Assembly (NCBI GenBank): GCA_022376515.1
Contig: WTXI01000009.1
Span: 372,001-436,000, forward strand
Direction: 5' to 3'
Source of the DNA: Lactifluus volemus
Taxonomy: Eukaryota > Basidiomycota > Agaricomycetes > Russulales > Russulaceae
DNA: 64,000 nt
The notes under the pieces are model-generated. The model saw only the letters and a program-made list of their open reading frames with translations. It ran no database searches and was not told the DNA's origin. The position numbers and the translations under genes were made by a program. Below, piece by piece: positions 25,789 to 37,804 of this stretch. Within the stretch, counting starts at the first letter, position 1. Each line of letters starts with the position of its first letter.

Positions 25789-27273
25789 AAAAATTCATTC
25801 CATATGCGTGGTTGTCTCTCCATGATGTCTCGACACTGAATAAAAATATCTCTGTCCATATGGGTGAATGTTGGTTCCCCGCTTTTGGCGTTACCCGTAC
25901 TACAGACCCGTTCTGTTTTTTTTTTGGATTGTCGTGATGGCTGGTGGCTTAAAAATATAAAACGCCATCTGTGGGTAATTTTTTTTTCGTCGTCCCCTTC
26001 GCGATTCTTGGGTCGTTATAACTATTTGAAAGCAGACTTTTCTCCACTAGGCAATTCCCGTAGAAGAGAAGGAGAGGGACAGGCCATCTTTGAAAAAAAA
26101 AAGGGGCGATAGCCCGCGGTATTGGGACGAGCGGCACCGCGGCCGCGGTCACGGTATATGGCGACCTTAACGAGGTGTGAGTGGGAAACCCGCGTAGAGA
26201 GATAGGGCGGGCTTGAGATCGCGGTAATTGAAGAGACAAGGAGAGAGGAGAAGAGAAGATTGGAAACGAGGACAGACTAGATCCCGATGGTGAAGAATGA
26301 GGGAAATTAGCTAGCACACGATGCACTGGCATGAATGTGCAAAGTAGTAGTCATCTTTCCAATCCTTCTCGCGAAGAGGACGTTGTTCTTACCATTATTA
26401 TTTTTTTTTTTTTCCCGTTCGTCTACTGGCAACAATATGTGGAAGGAAGGTGCTGTTCCGAGTCGCTCAGCGATTCGGAATAATACCCTTCTTTCCAGTC
26501 ACAGCGATAATTTTTTTTTGCCTATTCTTTTTGCCCCTAGATCGAGGCAGGGCCAGTCCTGAGGCCCATGAACGAGCAGGTATCTGAAACTCCTCAGACA
26601 CACGACTCATCGCGAACCACATCTAAAAAAAACAGGTGCAGCAGTCTCAGCCTGTTCGAGACCACAAAAAATGTGGGAAGGTCCGGCGTGGGCGTAGAAG
26701 CAGAAGCCTGGGGGTGGTGGAGGCAAGGGAATGAGAATTACGGAGGAATCTGAGTTCTGTGTGGGGCCCCAATGACGAAGGGGAAGGACGAAGAAAGAGA
26801 GAGAGAGAGATCTGGGCAACTCCCCAAAGAATCATGACTCCCTTCGCGGCTGGGGAGTGGAATGTTATTGTTGAGGGGAAAAGGAGGTGACAGTTGTGTC
26901 CTCCTTTTTGTTCAATGTCACCGAGGGAGGGGGTGATGGGGTGCCAAATTGTCGCCCCGCAACTGAACACAATACTGCGGACAAACGTGCTGCACAAAAC
27001 AAGGAAACTGTTTTCAGGGACGGCCAAAGTCCAGGTAATAGTTATCCTTGGACAGCTTTGGCGTGCCACTGTCATTCCCCTTGTCAAGTGGGTCCCCCAA
27101 CACCCCAAACGACCGTCCTCGCGCCACTGCACGGAAGGAGAGTTTCTCGTCGCACACCTCCTCTTCCATCTTCTCCCTGCTCCGGCGCTATTGAAACCAG
27201 GCAGGCAAAACTCTGGCATTCAGTTCGCTTTAATTTTGATTTTTCTTCCTTGTGCTCGGGCTTGTGCTTGAAC
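25789..27273. other. Intergenic region, no gene seen
   Basis: It has many A/T homopolymers, a GA microsatellite at about 26797-26811, and G/C-rich patches around 26120-26150. The long minus-strand frame at 26647-27219 has no domain and low-complexity Ser/Leu/Arg composition; I do not call it. Confidence 0.45.
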
Positions 27274-27729
27274 ATGTCTCGTCTTGACGACATGCCACCG
27301 CTTCCGGGAAGGACTGCCAATGCTTTGGCCCCCAGGTTTTCATCGTTTGGAGCGACGACCTCGAATTCGACCACGTGAGTCGGTGTGTGGGTGCAAATTG
27401 GAGAGCCGAAACGTATCATCAGACTCGCACGTATCAATTTGATGATCACTGGTGATCCTGCTCTCGTTCCTTGACAAGGATGGAGAACGCCCATCCATCT
27501 TCGTCAAAAGTTATGCTGGACTGGAGTCCACCTTTTTTTTTCTAGAGTAGCGTGGCAGGAGGTGACTTGCAAGGTCGATGGTAGATCGCCCCAACACGCG
27601 TGGGTGCGTGAGTGGGAACAATTCCCTAACCCACGGTTCTCCTCGGCGCTGCAATTGAAGATTCAGGGGCCCGCTGAAACGATATTCTTCTCCGTAGAAG
27701 TCGAGGAATACACGATCTCGAGGTCCTGA
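27274..27729 (+). CDS. Small protein of about 94 residues, unknown
   Basis: It was found by eye across a splice junction. Exon 1 (27274-27374) starts ATG and reads MSRLDDMPPLPGRTANALAP..., ending at a gtgagt donor in phase 2. A poly-T tract plus ctag at 27545 forms a strong acceptor. Exon 2 (27546-27729) continues in the correct phase: VAWQEVTCKVDGRSPQHAWV..., then a strongly coding-like run ending SVEVEEYTISRS and TGA 27727-27729. No family is recognised. It lies between the two convergent membrane-protein paralogs. Support is phase agreement, good splice signals and codon usage, not homology. Confidence 0.5.
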
Positions 27730-28130
27730 ATCGACCCCTGGGAAGCACAAAGAGGACCAGGACACTGCATCCACTCGAATTTAGCCCGTTATTCCCAGCC
27801 TTAAGCAAGACGTGCTGTAGAACAAGGTTAGGGAGTATTTCGTGGGAAAAACCGTCGACTCAGGTACGCGTCGTGAGAGCACTCGACTAAAGGACATCAG
27901 CGCAGGCCTGTGGGCGGAAAGGCCAACTTGTAGGAATTTTTGAGTAATGTATAACATGAGACTGCGTTACCGTGTTCGTATTAGGCGTGAATAACAAGAT
28001 CATCGGCTAGAGAGTCCGCTTATCATAAGAGTTTCGCGTGATTATTAGAAATATTGTCTAGCTCCTCGCTTGGACCATCCAAACCGCCGAGCACCGCCGA
28101 GCTATTGTATGGATGGACATGAGGCGAATG
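27730..28130. other. Intergenic region between small gene and paralog B
   Basis: About 400 bp carrying the 3' flanks of two convergent genes. I see no coding, RNA or repeat signal beyond ordinary A/T-rich sequence. Confidence 0.5.
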
Positions 28131-28962
28131 TCATGTTGTCTGTTTGGGGTTTCCCAGTGCCGTAAGTATCACCTGTTCCTTGCACGGCAAACAAGCTACG
28201 CCTAACATAAGCTGTCCTTCTCCAAACGATAGATGCGGACCGGTTTCAGGACGGTGTTTTGCGAGGTGCGGTGAAGGCATCGCAACGAGAACGGCTACGT
28301 TGAGCGTTCGACGATCGGCAACGAGGCGCGTGGGCGGGGGCCGGAAAACAAGCGGAATGGAGCGCTTAGTGGCAACTCGATCATCATCGTCACACCAAAC
28401 TTGCGCCATTGCAAGGTCGTCGTCGTCCATCGCCGGTACATGGTTCACCGGTGGTAGTAAACCATCCTCATATGTCCATGCTGCAACAGGCTGTTGGTGG
28501 CGGTATTGATGAAATGATGGTGGATGGGTGTGACACAGGGGTTGTATGTGTGTGTGTGTGTTTATCCGTAGGAACATAGGAACAAAGTTAAATACGCGCC
28601 GGCACGTTGTTAGTGGTTTGTCTAGAGCGTGTCGAATATGGAATACTTGCCTGCAAGTCACGAACGGGATCGATGGCAGTCCATCGGGATGCAGGATTGT
28701 CGAGCGAGACCTCCCATAACTTTGGCTTGCGCGACATAGCGTCCTTCATGTTGAAGGGCAATTCTTCGCGCCCTTGAGAAGAGCGGCGACGGTACTTCAA
28801 GTTCAAGACGAGAAAAACGATAATAAAGAAGAGGACGAAGGCGGCGACGAGCCCTATGGCGGTATGACTGATATGATTGGCCTTGTCATGGGTCTTGAGA
28901 CAAGAAGGATGGACGTCAGAAGAGTTGGAGGGTAGTTGTGAGCAAGTCTGGGATGTAGGCAT
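28131..28962 (-). CDS. Single-pass membrane protein of unknown function, paralog B
   Basis: A short extracellular-type head with two Cys residues (SQTCSQ, HPSCLK) leads to one transmembrane helix (IGLVAAFVLFFIIVFLVLNL). Then comes a basic stop-transfer (KYRRRSSQGR) and KPKLWEVSL. A 160-nt intron (28650-28491) with a GC donor (GCAAGT) separates this from QPVAAWTYEDG, then NVAVLVAMPSP and LSFGEGQLMLGVACLPCKEQ. The order and spacing match the gene at 24909-25788. The membrane segment is conserved in position but not sequence, whereas the cytosolic motifs are conserved. The conserved part is probably a cytosolic interaction surface (inference). Confidence 0.8.
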
Positions 28963-29119
28963 TGTTTTGTGAAGAGAATTGAGAGAGGTTTTGGGACTTC
29001 ATTTCGGAATAAAGTAGGAGGGCAAGATATAAGCTCGTCAACAAGTTTCTTGGTCCAAAAAAGGAATCATCACTCTTTCGGTAATTACCGAGTGTGTTAT
29101 CCTTTGACGACAAACGACC

Positions 29120-30831
29120 ATGGCTGATGCTGGCAAGTTTCTCTCTTTCTCATCTTTTTTTCTTTTTATCAATCTCTATTTAGGCTTTTTCAAAGGCACT
29201 TCTGCTGACCAGGATCGTCGCTTTTCCGATAAGGAGCTTAAACTCCTCAAATCAATCAAATTTCCCCCTCAGTTTGATACAAAAGTAACTATCCGCTCTA
29301 TTCCATCTCCCTCTTCTTCTCACCTTTCTACCCCCTTTCTAGGTAGACATGCGCAAGGTCAACTTGCAAGTCATTCGACCTTGGGTCGCTAAAACTGTCG
29401 TGGACCTCGTTGGTCTAGAGGACGAAGTCGTGATCGAATATGCCATGGGCCTCCTCGAGGATGAGTCTCAACCGGTGAATTTGTTTCCCATGATATTCTC
29501 CCATCGTACCTGTTTTGATACCGCGAACAGACACCGGATCCCAAAAAAATGCAGATCAACCTTACCGGATTTCTCACGGATTCCACTCCTACTTTTATGG
29601 TTGCCCTCTGGGACTTACTAATTGAAGCACAGGCTTCCCCCGCGGGTATTCCCCGTAGTTTCGTCGAGGAGAAAAAGGAAGAGATGCGCCGCGCAAAGGA
29701 AGGCGATGCCCGCGCTCTGGCCGAGCGTGATCGCAGGATGCGACTTGACGATGTGCGTGAACGGGAGCGGTCGGAAAGGTCCGAACGTGGTGGAGCCAGA
29801 GGTCGCGGTGGTCGTGGCAGGAGAGGAAGGGGTGGAATCGGAAGCGATGACAGATCCGAAAACAGGACAAGGGATAATGGCTGGAGCAACCGGGGAGGAG
29901 GCGTATGTAGCGCTTCCAATCCTCGTCACGAATTATGTCCTCATCTCATCACAGCGTCTGCGATATCGCACCCCTCCACGATCCCGCTCGCCTCCGACAC
30001 GTGGCAGAACACCTTCCAGCGACCGCTCTTCTCGTTCAGGTGGTCCTCCTCGACGCTCTCGGTCTCGCACTCCCATACGCGCACGTTCACGTAGCTCACC
30101 TCCGCGTCGTCGGTTGCCACCGTCAAGAAGCCCATCTTCTTCACCATCTCGCCGGCGGCGGCGCTCGCCATCGTACTCTCTGCGTGACCAAGAGCGAGAT
30201 CGTAGAGGTAGAGGTCGTGACAGTCGCAGTCCCCCGGCACGTCGGAGACGCCTTAGTCCCTCAACACGTGGCCGTACCCCCAGTCGAAGCCCTGATCCAC
30301 CCCGTCGCAGACGCAGTCCAAGCCCGCGTCGGAGCCGAAAGGATCGCTCGCTGTCGAGCGACCGGTCCCCACCTCGTCGCAGAAGGGGAGGGAGGGAGCG
30401 GCGCGTACGTAGGAGCCGAAGCAGGGATGCAGAGAATGGGAGGAGTGCAAAAAGGCAGTCTAGTAGGAGTAGAAGCCGGACTAGGAGCCCCAGTCCGCCT
30501 GGACAGCATGGGGAAGGTAAGGGCGGAGGACGGGATTTGGATTTGAGCCCTTCAAATGGCTCTACGCCTGGGATCAAAATCAAGGGGCAGGCACAGATTG
30601 AACGTCAAAGAAACAAGGTTGAGACAGGTCAGGTGTGTTTTTGTTCACTCAAAGTTATGCGTGTCACATCCAACGTGCTTCACCTCACAGGGGGTCACCC
30701 AGGACCACGAAGTCCTTTCCCGGCGAGAAAGCGAGCTCAAAGAGAAGGCGTTGCGCAACAAAGTCGTTCGTACGCGGAAGAGGACGACGAGTAATCCTCC
30801 AGAGTCCCCTGGCGTGAGGGGCTTTGCTTGA
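29120..30831 (+). CDS. SRRM1/SRm160-like splicing coactivator with PWI domain
   Basis: A nuclear splicing and mRNA 3'-end factor. It opens MADAGFFKGTSADQDRRFSD, the hallmark of the family. The PWI domain follows (KVNLQVIRPWVAKTVVDLVG, DEVVIEYAMGLLE, MQINLTGFLTD, then GIPRSFVEEKKEEMRRAKEG). An RGG patch (GGARGRGGRGRRGRGG) leads into a long Arg/Ser domain full of RS, SP and PPRRR motifs. The first intron, 29133-29183, begins GCAAGT (GC-AG). Further introns are at about 29285-29342, 29477-29530, 29904-29954 and 30634-30690. Stop TGA is at 30829-30831. Long antisense and alternate-frame ORFs across the RS region are composition shadows. Confidence 0.93.
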
Positions 30832-31504
30832 AACAAATTGATCCGACTTGAGCCAACAATTTGACATCTCTCCGCGGTGTTTTGCTCTGCTTTCCATCTC
30901 TTTCCTCTCGTGATTTGATCTAATCTTCCGTACTAGTGAAGCCTGTATGCGCTAGGGCATGGACTTATTGACATGCGTCATTTTTACCCAGTGGCTCACC
31001 AATCGTGAATAAATTTCCGAAGTGAGTTCATCGGCACCCCCATGTTAGAATCCGGATGACGATCGCCAAATGTGTTCTAATTGCTTTTACTGTACGGACA
31101 CGGGTGCGGAGCTCTTAGCAAGCAAAAAGAGATGCGGTGATTGCGCTAATGGCCAATGTCGTAAAACCCTTGATCTGGAAGGATACAGATCTAGTCTGAT
31201 CAGTTTCCCTTCCAAGTTGATATTAAGGATAACTAGGCGGCGCACAACACATCGAGAAGTGTACTCTAGTGGTCAGGTGGGGAATGACTGTGCAAGTAGG
31301 CCAACTCGTGTTCTAGTGCTCCAAGGGGATAGACAGTTGAGCCCACGCTTGAGAGACAGACGCCCACTTCTGGATTTAACAAAACACAGCACTCAACAAA
31401 TCAACCAAACGTCTTCACGACAGTGTATATATTATTAGATTCTTAATTCCGCCTCGGACTGTACAGTCTCACACACCTCCTCCTCGGTGAACGTCTATTT
31501 TTCA
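30832..31504. other. Intergenic region, no gene seen
   Basis: This region lies between the SRRM1-like gene and the PP1 gene and presumably holds the PP1 promoter. The frame at 31070-31438 is Cys- and Arg-rich but shows no domain and no supporting splice structure. Confidence 0.5.
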
Positions 31505-33103
<1,599 letters not shown>

Positions 33104-34138
33104 GGAAGCTCCTCTCGTTGGATCCCCGAGGGTTTGGATAGGCGAGCCTCGGCCTCCACATCGTAAATTAGGTCGTTGAATGATGGAAGGGTAACGACGA
33201 TTCACGCACACCCGTACGGGGCAAATCGAGAGCAATCTATATCAGGGGCCGGGCCTCGACTTTTGTGGCGGATACAACTAGGATAGGGTACTTCATTTTC
33301 GTCGACGTCTTAATATTCTTTTACCCATTGTTTATGCTCACGAAGAATCTATGATCACTGGTACTGGCATTGGTTTGTACAACACCACTTTTTTTAACAC
33401 TGTAATACAATACATGCATCCATGCGTTTAGCACGACACCATTCTTCCCTCAATCCAGAGTTTCAGCAAAGCAATGTGATTATGTGTTAGCTACTCCGTC
33501 TTGTACACCGTCTCTAGGAACACATGCAAGGCATCGCTGAGCAAGTCGCAGGGTCAGCCTTCAGACATCCCCCGATTCCAACAGAAAACAATAAGTGTTA
33601 AGATCAAGCCTACTGGAGATAGTACTTAGCTCCTTTTTGGTTAAAGGGAGGGGAGGACCCCCCTGGCTGTGCGTCTCTCCTGCCTTTAACCAAATATGAG
33701 TTAAGTACTGAGTTAAGTACTATCTCAGGCATAACACTTTCTTATTGTTTTCTGGTGGCGCCTAAGCTGTTTTGGCTGGCCGAGGTGAGCGCTATGAGTG
33801 ATGTCCATAGCTTGGTCCACAGATCGCGAAATTTCACTACACACCACGATTTCTATCAAAAATAAATAAATTGCATGGTATATGGTCACACATGGTAGCA
33901 GATACTGTAGGCTAAAGTTTGTGGCAATTGAGCAAGAATTGAGCGAGAAAAACAGAGTGAGTACAAAGGGGGTTGGGGTGCCACTCGTTTCTTTCTTGCA
34001 TCCATCTCCGTACCGTGATGATCGGCTACACAAAAGACAACACAGTAGCTTGGTAAGGATTCATCTCTTCGTCTTGTTCTCCCAGTTGGTTGAGAATATC
34101 AGCAATTGACTAGAAGCGGGTGAAACGCGACATATGTC
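33104..34138. other. Intergenic region with a foldback element
   Basis: About 1 kb between PP1 and the carrier remnant. Apart from the inverted-repeat element at 33616-33726, I see no gene. The small minus frame 33725-34033 lacks any domain. Confidence 0.5.
33616..33726. repeat. MITE-like foldback element, about 111 bp
   Basis: The ends are inverted repeats. The left arm begins gagatagtacttagctc and continues to ggttaaagg. The right arm is the complement, cctttaacc ... gagttaagtactatctc. The right arm contains an extra direct copy of agttaagtactg, so one arm is about 12 bp longer. A short G/C-rich loop (gggaggggaggacccccctgg) sits in the middle. No coding capacity and no clear target-site duplication. 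It looks like a non-autonomous DNA transposon remnant. Confidence 0.6.
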
Positions 34139-34730
34139 TTACACATCCATGAATAGCTTCCATAACACGCTGAACATTAGGCCCTGTGCGCCATTTATGA
34201 CGACCCTTGTCTTCAACCCACGCCCCAACAGTCCACGTATGCCATCTGTCGCGACGACAGAACGGGCAGCATCAAAGTATCCAATACGGGTTTCGTTGAC
34301 CTGTCTGTACGTCTTGACAACGCATGAGTTGCAGACTGTGCAACAGACGACGGATGCGATAAAGCCAATAAACGCTTGTCTCAAAATCTGCTGGAAAACT
34401 GTCGTCGGTTGCGGAAGGGATTGGTCTAGTTGGTTGTAAATTCAGAACCACTGCAACAGGTTCCCATGGAATGACAGGCGGGTGACAAGAAGGGTGCCTG
34501 CAAGGTAATGCCCAAGGAAAGTCGCGGCAACTGTCGCCCGGGCCCATGCCCCATAAGGTCCATAGGCCGTATGATGTGATCTGTGACGGCACCAGAGCTG
34601 ATCCTTAGGGGAATACCGGGGTCACAGAAGCTTACCTCAAGGGTGCTCCAACCACACTTTCCTTGCATCTGTCGTTTTGAGTGTATCAACCGGCATGAGA
34701 ATCGTGCGGAAGAGTGCCGTTGCAACCGAA
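34139..34730 (-). pseudogene. Degraded mitochondrial carrier (SLC25-like) gene
   Basis: The C-terminal part is clearly carrier-family: KTYRQVNETRIGYFDAARSV, DGIRGLLGRGLKTRVVINGA, QGLMFSVLWKLFMDV. Upstream, RTILMPVDTLKTT is the start of a second repeat with the Px[D]xxK-type signature (PVDTLK). Between them the gene is damaged. There is a frame break near 34680, an in-frame TGA in WF*IYN where relatives read straight through, and substitution of conserved positions (VVCCTVCNSC). First-repeat exons are not recognisable. The reading is an old inactivated copy or a badly sequenced gene. The density of changes, including substitutions, favours decay. Confidence 0.62.
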
Positions 34731-34854
34731 GGAAGCAAGGTCGGTTACTGGCCACGGAAATGTTATCGGTGAATTGTGGGTCCTGGACGCTCCCCGCTGA
34801 CATCGTAAGAGTTTAAATCAGAGTACATTCGTGTGAATCACAGTGTTACCACGT

Positions 34855-34883
34855 CTCTGAGCCGCTGAACGAGCGGCTCAGAG
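34855..34883. repeat. Perfect 12-bp inverted repeat with 5-nt loop
   Basis: ctctgagccgct is followed by gaacg and then agcggctcagag, a perfect G/C-rich hairpin. It lies about 135 bp upstream of the PRP46 start. It has no terminator-type T run and could be a palindromic regulatory site or a small element scar. Confidence 0.7.
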
Positions 34884-35016
34884 GGTACCGCATTTGGAGC
34901 CAGCGAGGCCGACAATCTGGCAAACCGCTGAGAACGTGAGAAAAACATACTTCTTTGGGTGTACGAGCCTTGGCGCATCGCTCACGACCAAACCTTTGAA
35001 AACCATCGCCTCGAAA

Positions 35017-36618
35017 ATGGCCTCAACAAGCGGATTGCCCCCATTAGACCCCCTATTCAAGTGCAACGCAAAAAGAACTTATTCTGTCTTTCTTCTTATC
35101 CAGATGCTGGTCTAAGAGAGGAGGAGAAAAGGTGCATGGCTGTCTTAGTTTGTGTCGAGCTTTTTTCCCAATGATATTCGAACAGCGCACGTCTACGATT
35201 GGCCGTGAAAATAAACGATGAATACAAGCACTCCAAACAACTTCCACCCGCCCTCCTCGCCCAGCAAGTACCTATTGGGCCAGCGCGACCCAAAGAAATG
35301 CGCAAGGCCATCACGGCTGGACCATCTTCTGAGACGACTCGAATGATAGCTTCCATCGACACCACGCCCGAACAGCAACTGTCAACTTTCACCAACCCGT
35401 CCAAACTCTCGCAAGCGCTCACGCTGCACAAGACTACACGTATCGTCAAGCCAACATATCACGCACCGTGGAAACTCGTACGCGTCATTTCTGGACATTT
35501 AGGATGGGTCCGTAGCGTTGCCGTCGAGCCAGGAAACAAGTGGTTCGCCACAGGCGCAGGGGATCGCGTCATCAAAATTTGGAACCTTGCGTCCGGTGAG
35601 CTGCGACTGTCTCTCACCGGTCACATCTCCACTGTACGTGGCCTTGCGGTGTCGCCTCGTCATCCTTATCTCTTCTCGTGTGGTGAGGACAAGGCAAGTC
35701 TGTTCCGAGCTCTGTAAAACGGTTCCAGATTCTAATCCGCGCGGGTTTAGATGGTAAAATGCTGGGACCTTGAGGCCAACAAGGTCATTCGGCACTACCA
35801 TGGCCACCTCTCTGGTGTCTACTCCCTCAGCCTTCATCCAACCCTTGACGTGCTTGTTACCTCCGGTCGTGACGCGTCGGCACGCGTCTGGGACATGCGA
35901 ACAAAGGCACAGATACATGTCCTCTCAGGACACACAGGGACTGTCGCAGATGTCAAGTGTCAGGACTCGGACCCTCAGGTCATCACGGGCAGCATGGACT
36001 CCACCGTCCGGTGAGTGAAATCGACATCAGGGCTGTTTCGTTACTGCGGCCTGATGCAGTGCGTGATAGGCTATGGGACTTGGCCGCAGGTAAAACGATG
36101 GTGACCCTGACGCACCATAAGAAGTCGGTTCGCGCAGTCGCCATACACCCGACTGAGTATTCCTTTGCGACTGGTTCAGCGGGTGGGAACAACATTAAAA
36201 AGTGGAAATGTCCCGAGGGTGCCTTCGTGTTCAACTTTGGCGGACACAACGCGATCATCAATACATTATCAGTCAATTCTGAAGGCGTTTTCTTCTCTGG
36301 CGGTATGCTTCCCCTTGCTGTCACTTAATCGAACGACCGGTTTGAATGAGCTTACATACAGCCGATAATGGTTCGATGACTTTCTGGGATTATGCGACTG
36401 GGACACCGTTCCAGAACATGGAAGACATCCCACAACCAGGTTCACTCGAGGCGGAGGCAGGTATATTCTGTTCGACGTTCGACATGACAGGCACGCGCCT
36501 GATTACGGGCGGAGCCGACAAGACAATCAAGGTCCGTGTCAACTTTTTTTTACGTAGGATGTGAACTTCTACTTACGATGTGGTTTTTCTCAAGGTATAC
36601 GCCGAGCAGGCTTCATGA
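35017..36618 (+). CDS. PRP46: Prp46/PLRG1 WD40 splicing factor (NineTeen complex)
   Basis: A core spliceosome (Prp19/NTC) WD40 protein. The N-terminal motif [11 protein letters not shown] precedes an intron at about 35134-35179, then [19 protein letters not shown]. The propeller begins [20 protein letters not shown] and is nearly invariant in the family: [68 protein letters not shown]. Four further introns are consistent in phase. Stop TGA is at 36616-36618. The frame changes near 35090 without an intron (probable indel). The protein ends [13 protein letters not shown], soon after the last blade, so it lacks the 20-30 residue tail of animal PLRG1. Confidence 0.92.
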
Positions 36619-37804
36619 TTGAGACATTACTTGCTTTTGTGTGATATGTAATTGTCCTCACCCTCGTGTTTCACCCAATCGATGATATCAGCCGCCATTT
36701 AATTTCTACCCAAGTTAAGCCCATTTATTGCCTCAAGGAGGGATTAGACCCGGAATTGTTGTGGTGTGATCCGCTGGTGTGAGCAACTTACTAAGAACAT
36801 GAAATTGGCGCAAGACGGTACAGTATCGGAAGCAGGCACCTGCCCCATTTAGATCTGATGGCATGTGAGATCTGTTCTAGACCCTTGAAAGATCCATGGA
36901 CACGCTTCAAGCGTTTACATATACATATTTGGTATACTAGTTCGGGAAGGAGAGAGCGTTAGAGCGGAGCTCGCAGGTGGGGATGAGATGGACTAGAAAT
37001 GCTGACGACATCGACAATGACATCGACCTTGCTTCAAGTTGTGCCAGGGGCACGTAGCGTGTATTCATGTTATCTTGTGTTTTTTTTTTTCATAAACATA
37101 GTGTTGCCATCAATCCGGTGCTGCACCGGTGCAACTCGCACACAGACTGCTTTTTGCCAAGGCTTTTGCTGTCAACTCGAGTTTGCGCCGGTGCAACGTG
37201 GGTAGATTAAATAGGAAACAAAATGAAAGCATGTGAACACCAAAATCCAAATCGAGGCAGAGCGATCGACCACCCACACCCAAATCCGTCTGTGCTGCGC
37301 CAATGAGAAATACTTTTCGGAAATGATCCGAACCAATAGCAAACGTCGATTCTGCTGCATTCACGGTAAATTTTCCATTTTCCCGCTCATCCTTTCCCAG
37401 AACTGATATGATTGCATTTCTAGATTCGAGCCATGATGTCCCTACCAAAAACAGGATCCAAGGGCCACCGGTCGTTGCGCCAGCGAAGCCATTACACTCT
37501 TGTATTATAATAGTATGAACAGAACAGAAAATACATCACGCAGCGTACGCGACCGTTTTCGACATCCGGGTCTCAACAGAGGCTCCCAAATCAGCATCAA
37601 TTTTGAGCCAGTCAATTAGAGTAATCCATGCTACCAATATAACCCTGACCTACTATGACATATTTTATTACATCGTGTTGGAATGCAACATTATGAAGGG
37701 GAGCAAAAACTGGATGGTTTAACTTCACAGATAACATATTTCTATTCATGCCAATGGCCGGACAAGGGCAGAGATTGAAGGGGAAAAGGGGTAAACAACG
37801 GCAT
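36619..37804. other. Intergenic region with a small foldback
   Basis: This lies between the PRP46 and NLR 3' ends. A T11 run at 37080-37090 precedes the inverted repeat at 37120-37197. I see no gene; the minus frames at 37110-37448 and 37612-37896 have no domain. Confidence 0.5.
37120..37197. repeat. Imperfect inverted repeat, about 78 bp
   Basis: The left arm gctgcaccggtgcaactcg (37120-37138) pairs with the complement of cgagtttgcgccggtgcaac (37178-37197) with two mismatches and one bulge. The loop is about 40 nt. The arms themselves contain the palindrome gcaccggtgc. Possibly a tiny foldback element. Confidence 0.5.

Noticed and set aside
26647..27219. 190-residue minus-strand ORF
   Set aside because: It overlaps the upstream region of the small gene, is low-complexity, and has no domain.
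29933..30583. Arg/Leu-rich antisense ORFs across the SRRM1-like RS domain
   Set aside because: They are composition shadows of CGN/TCN-rich RS codons.
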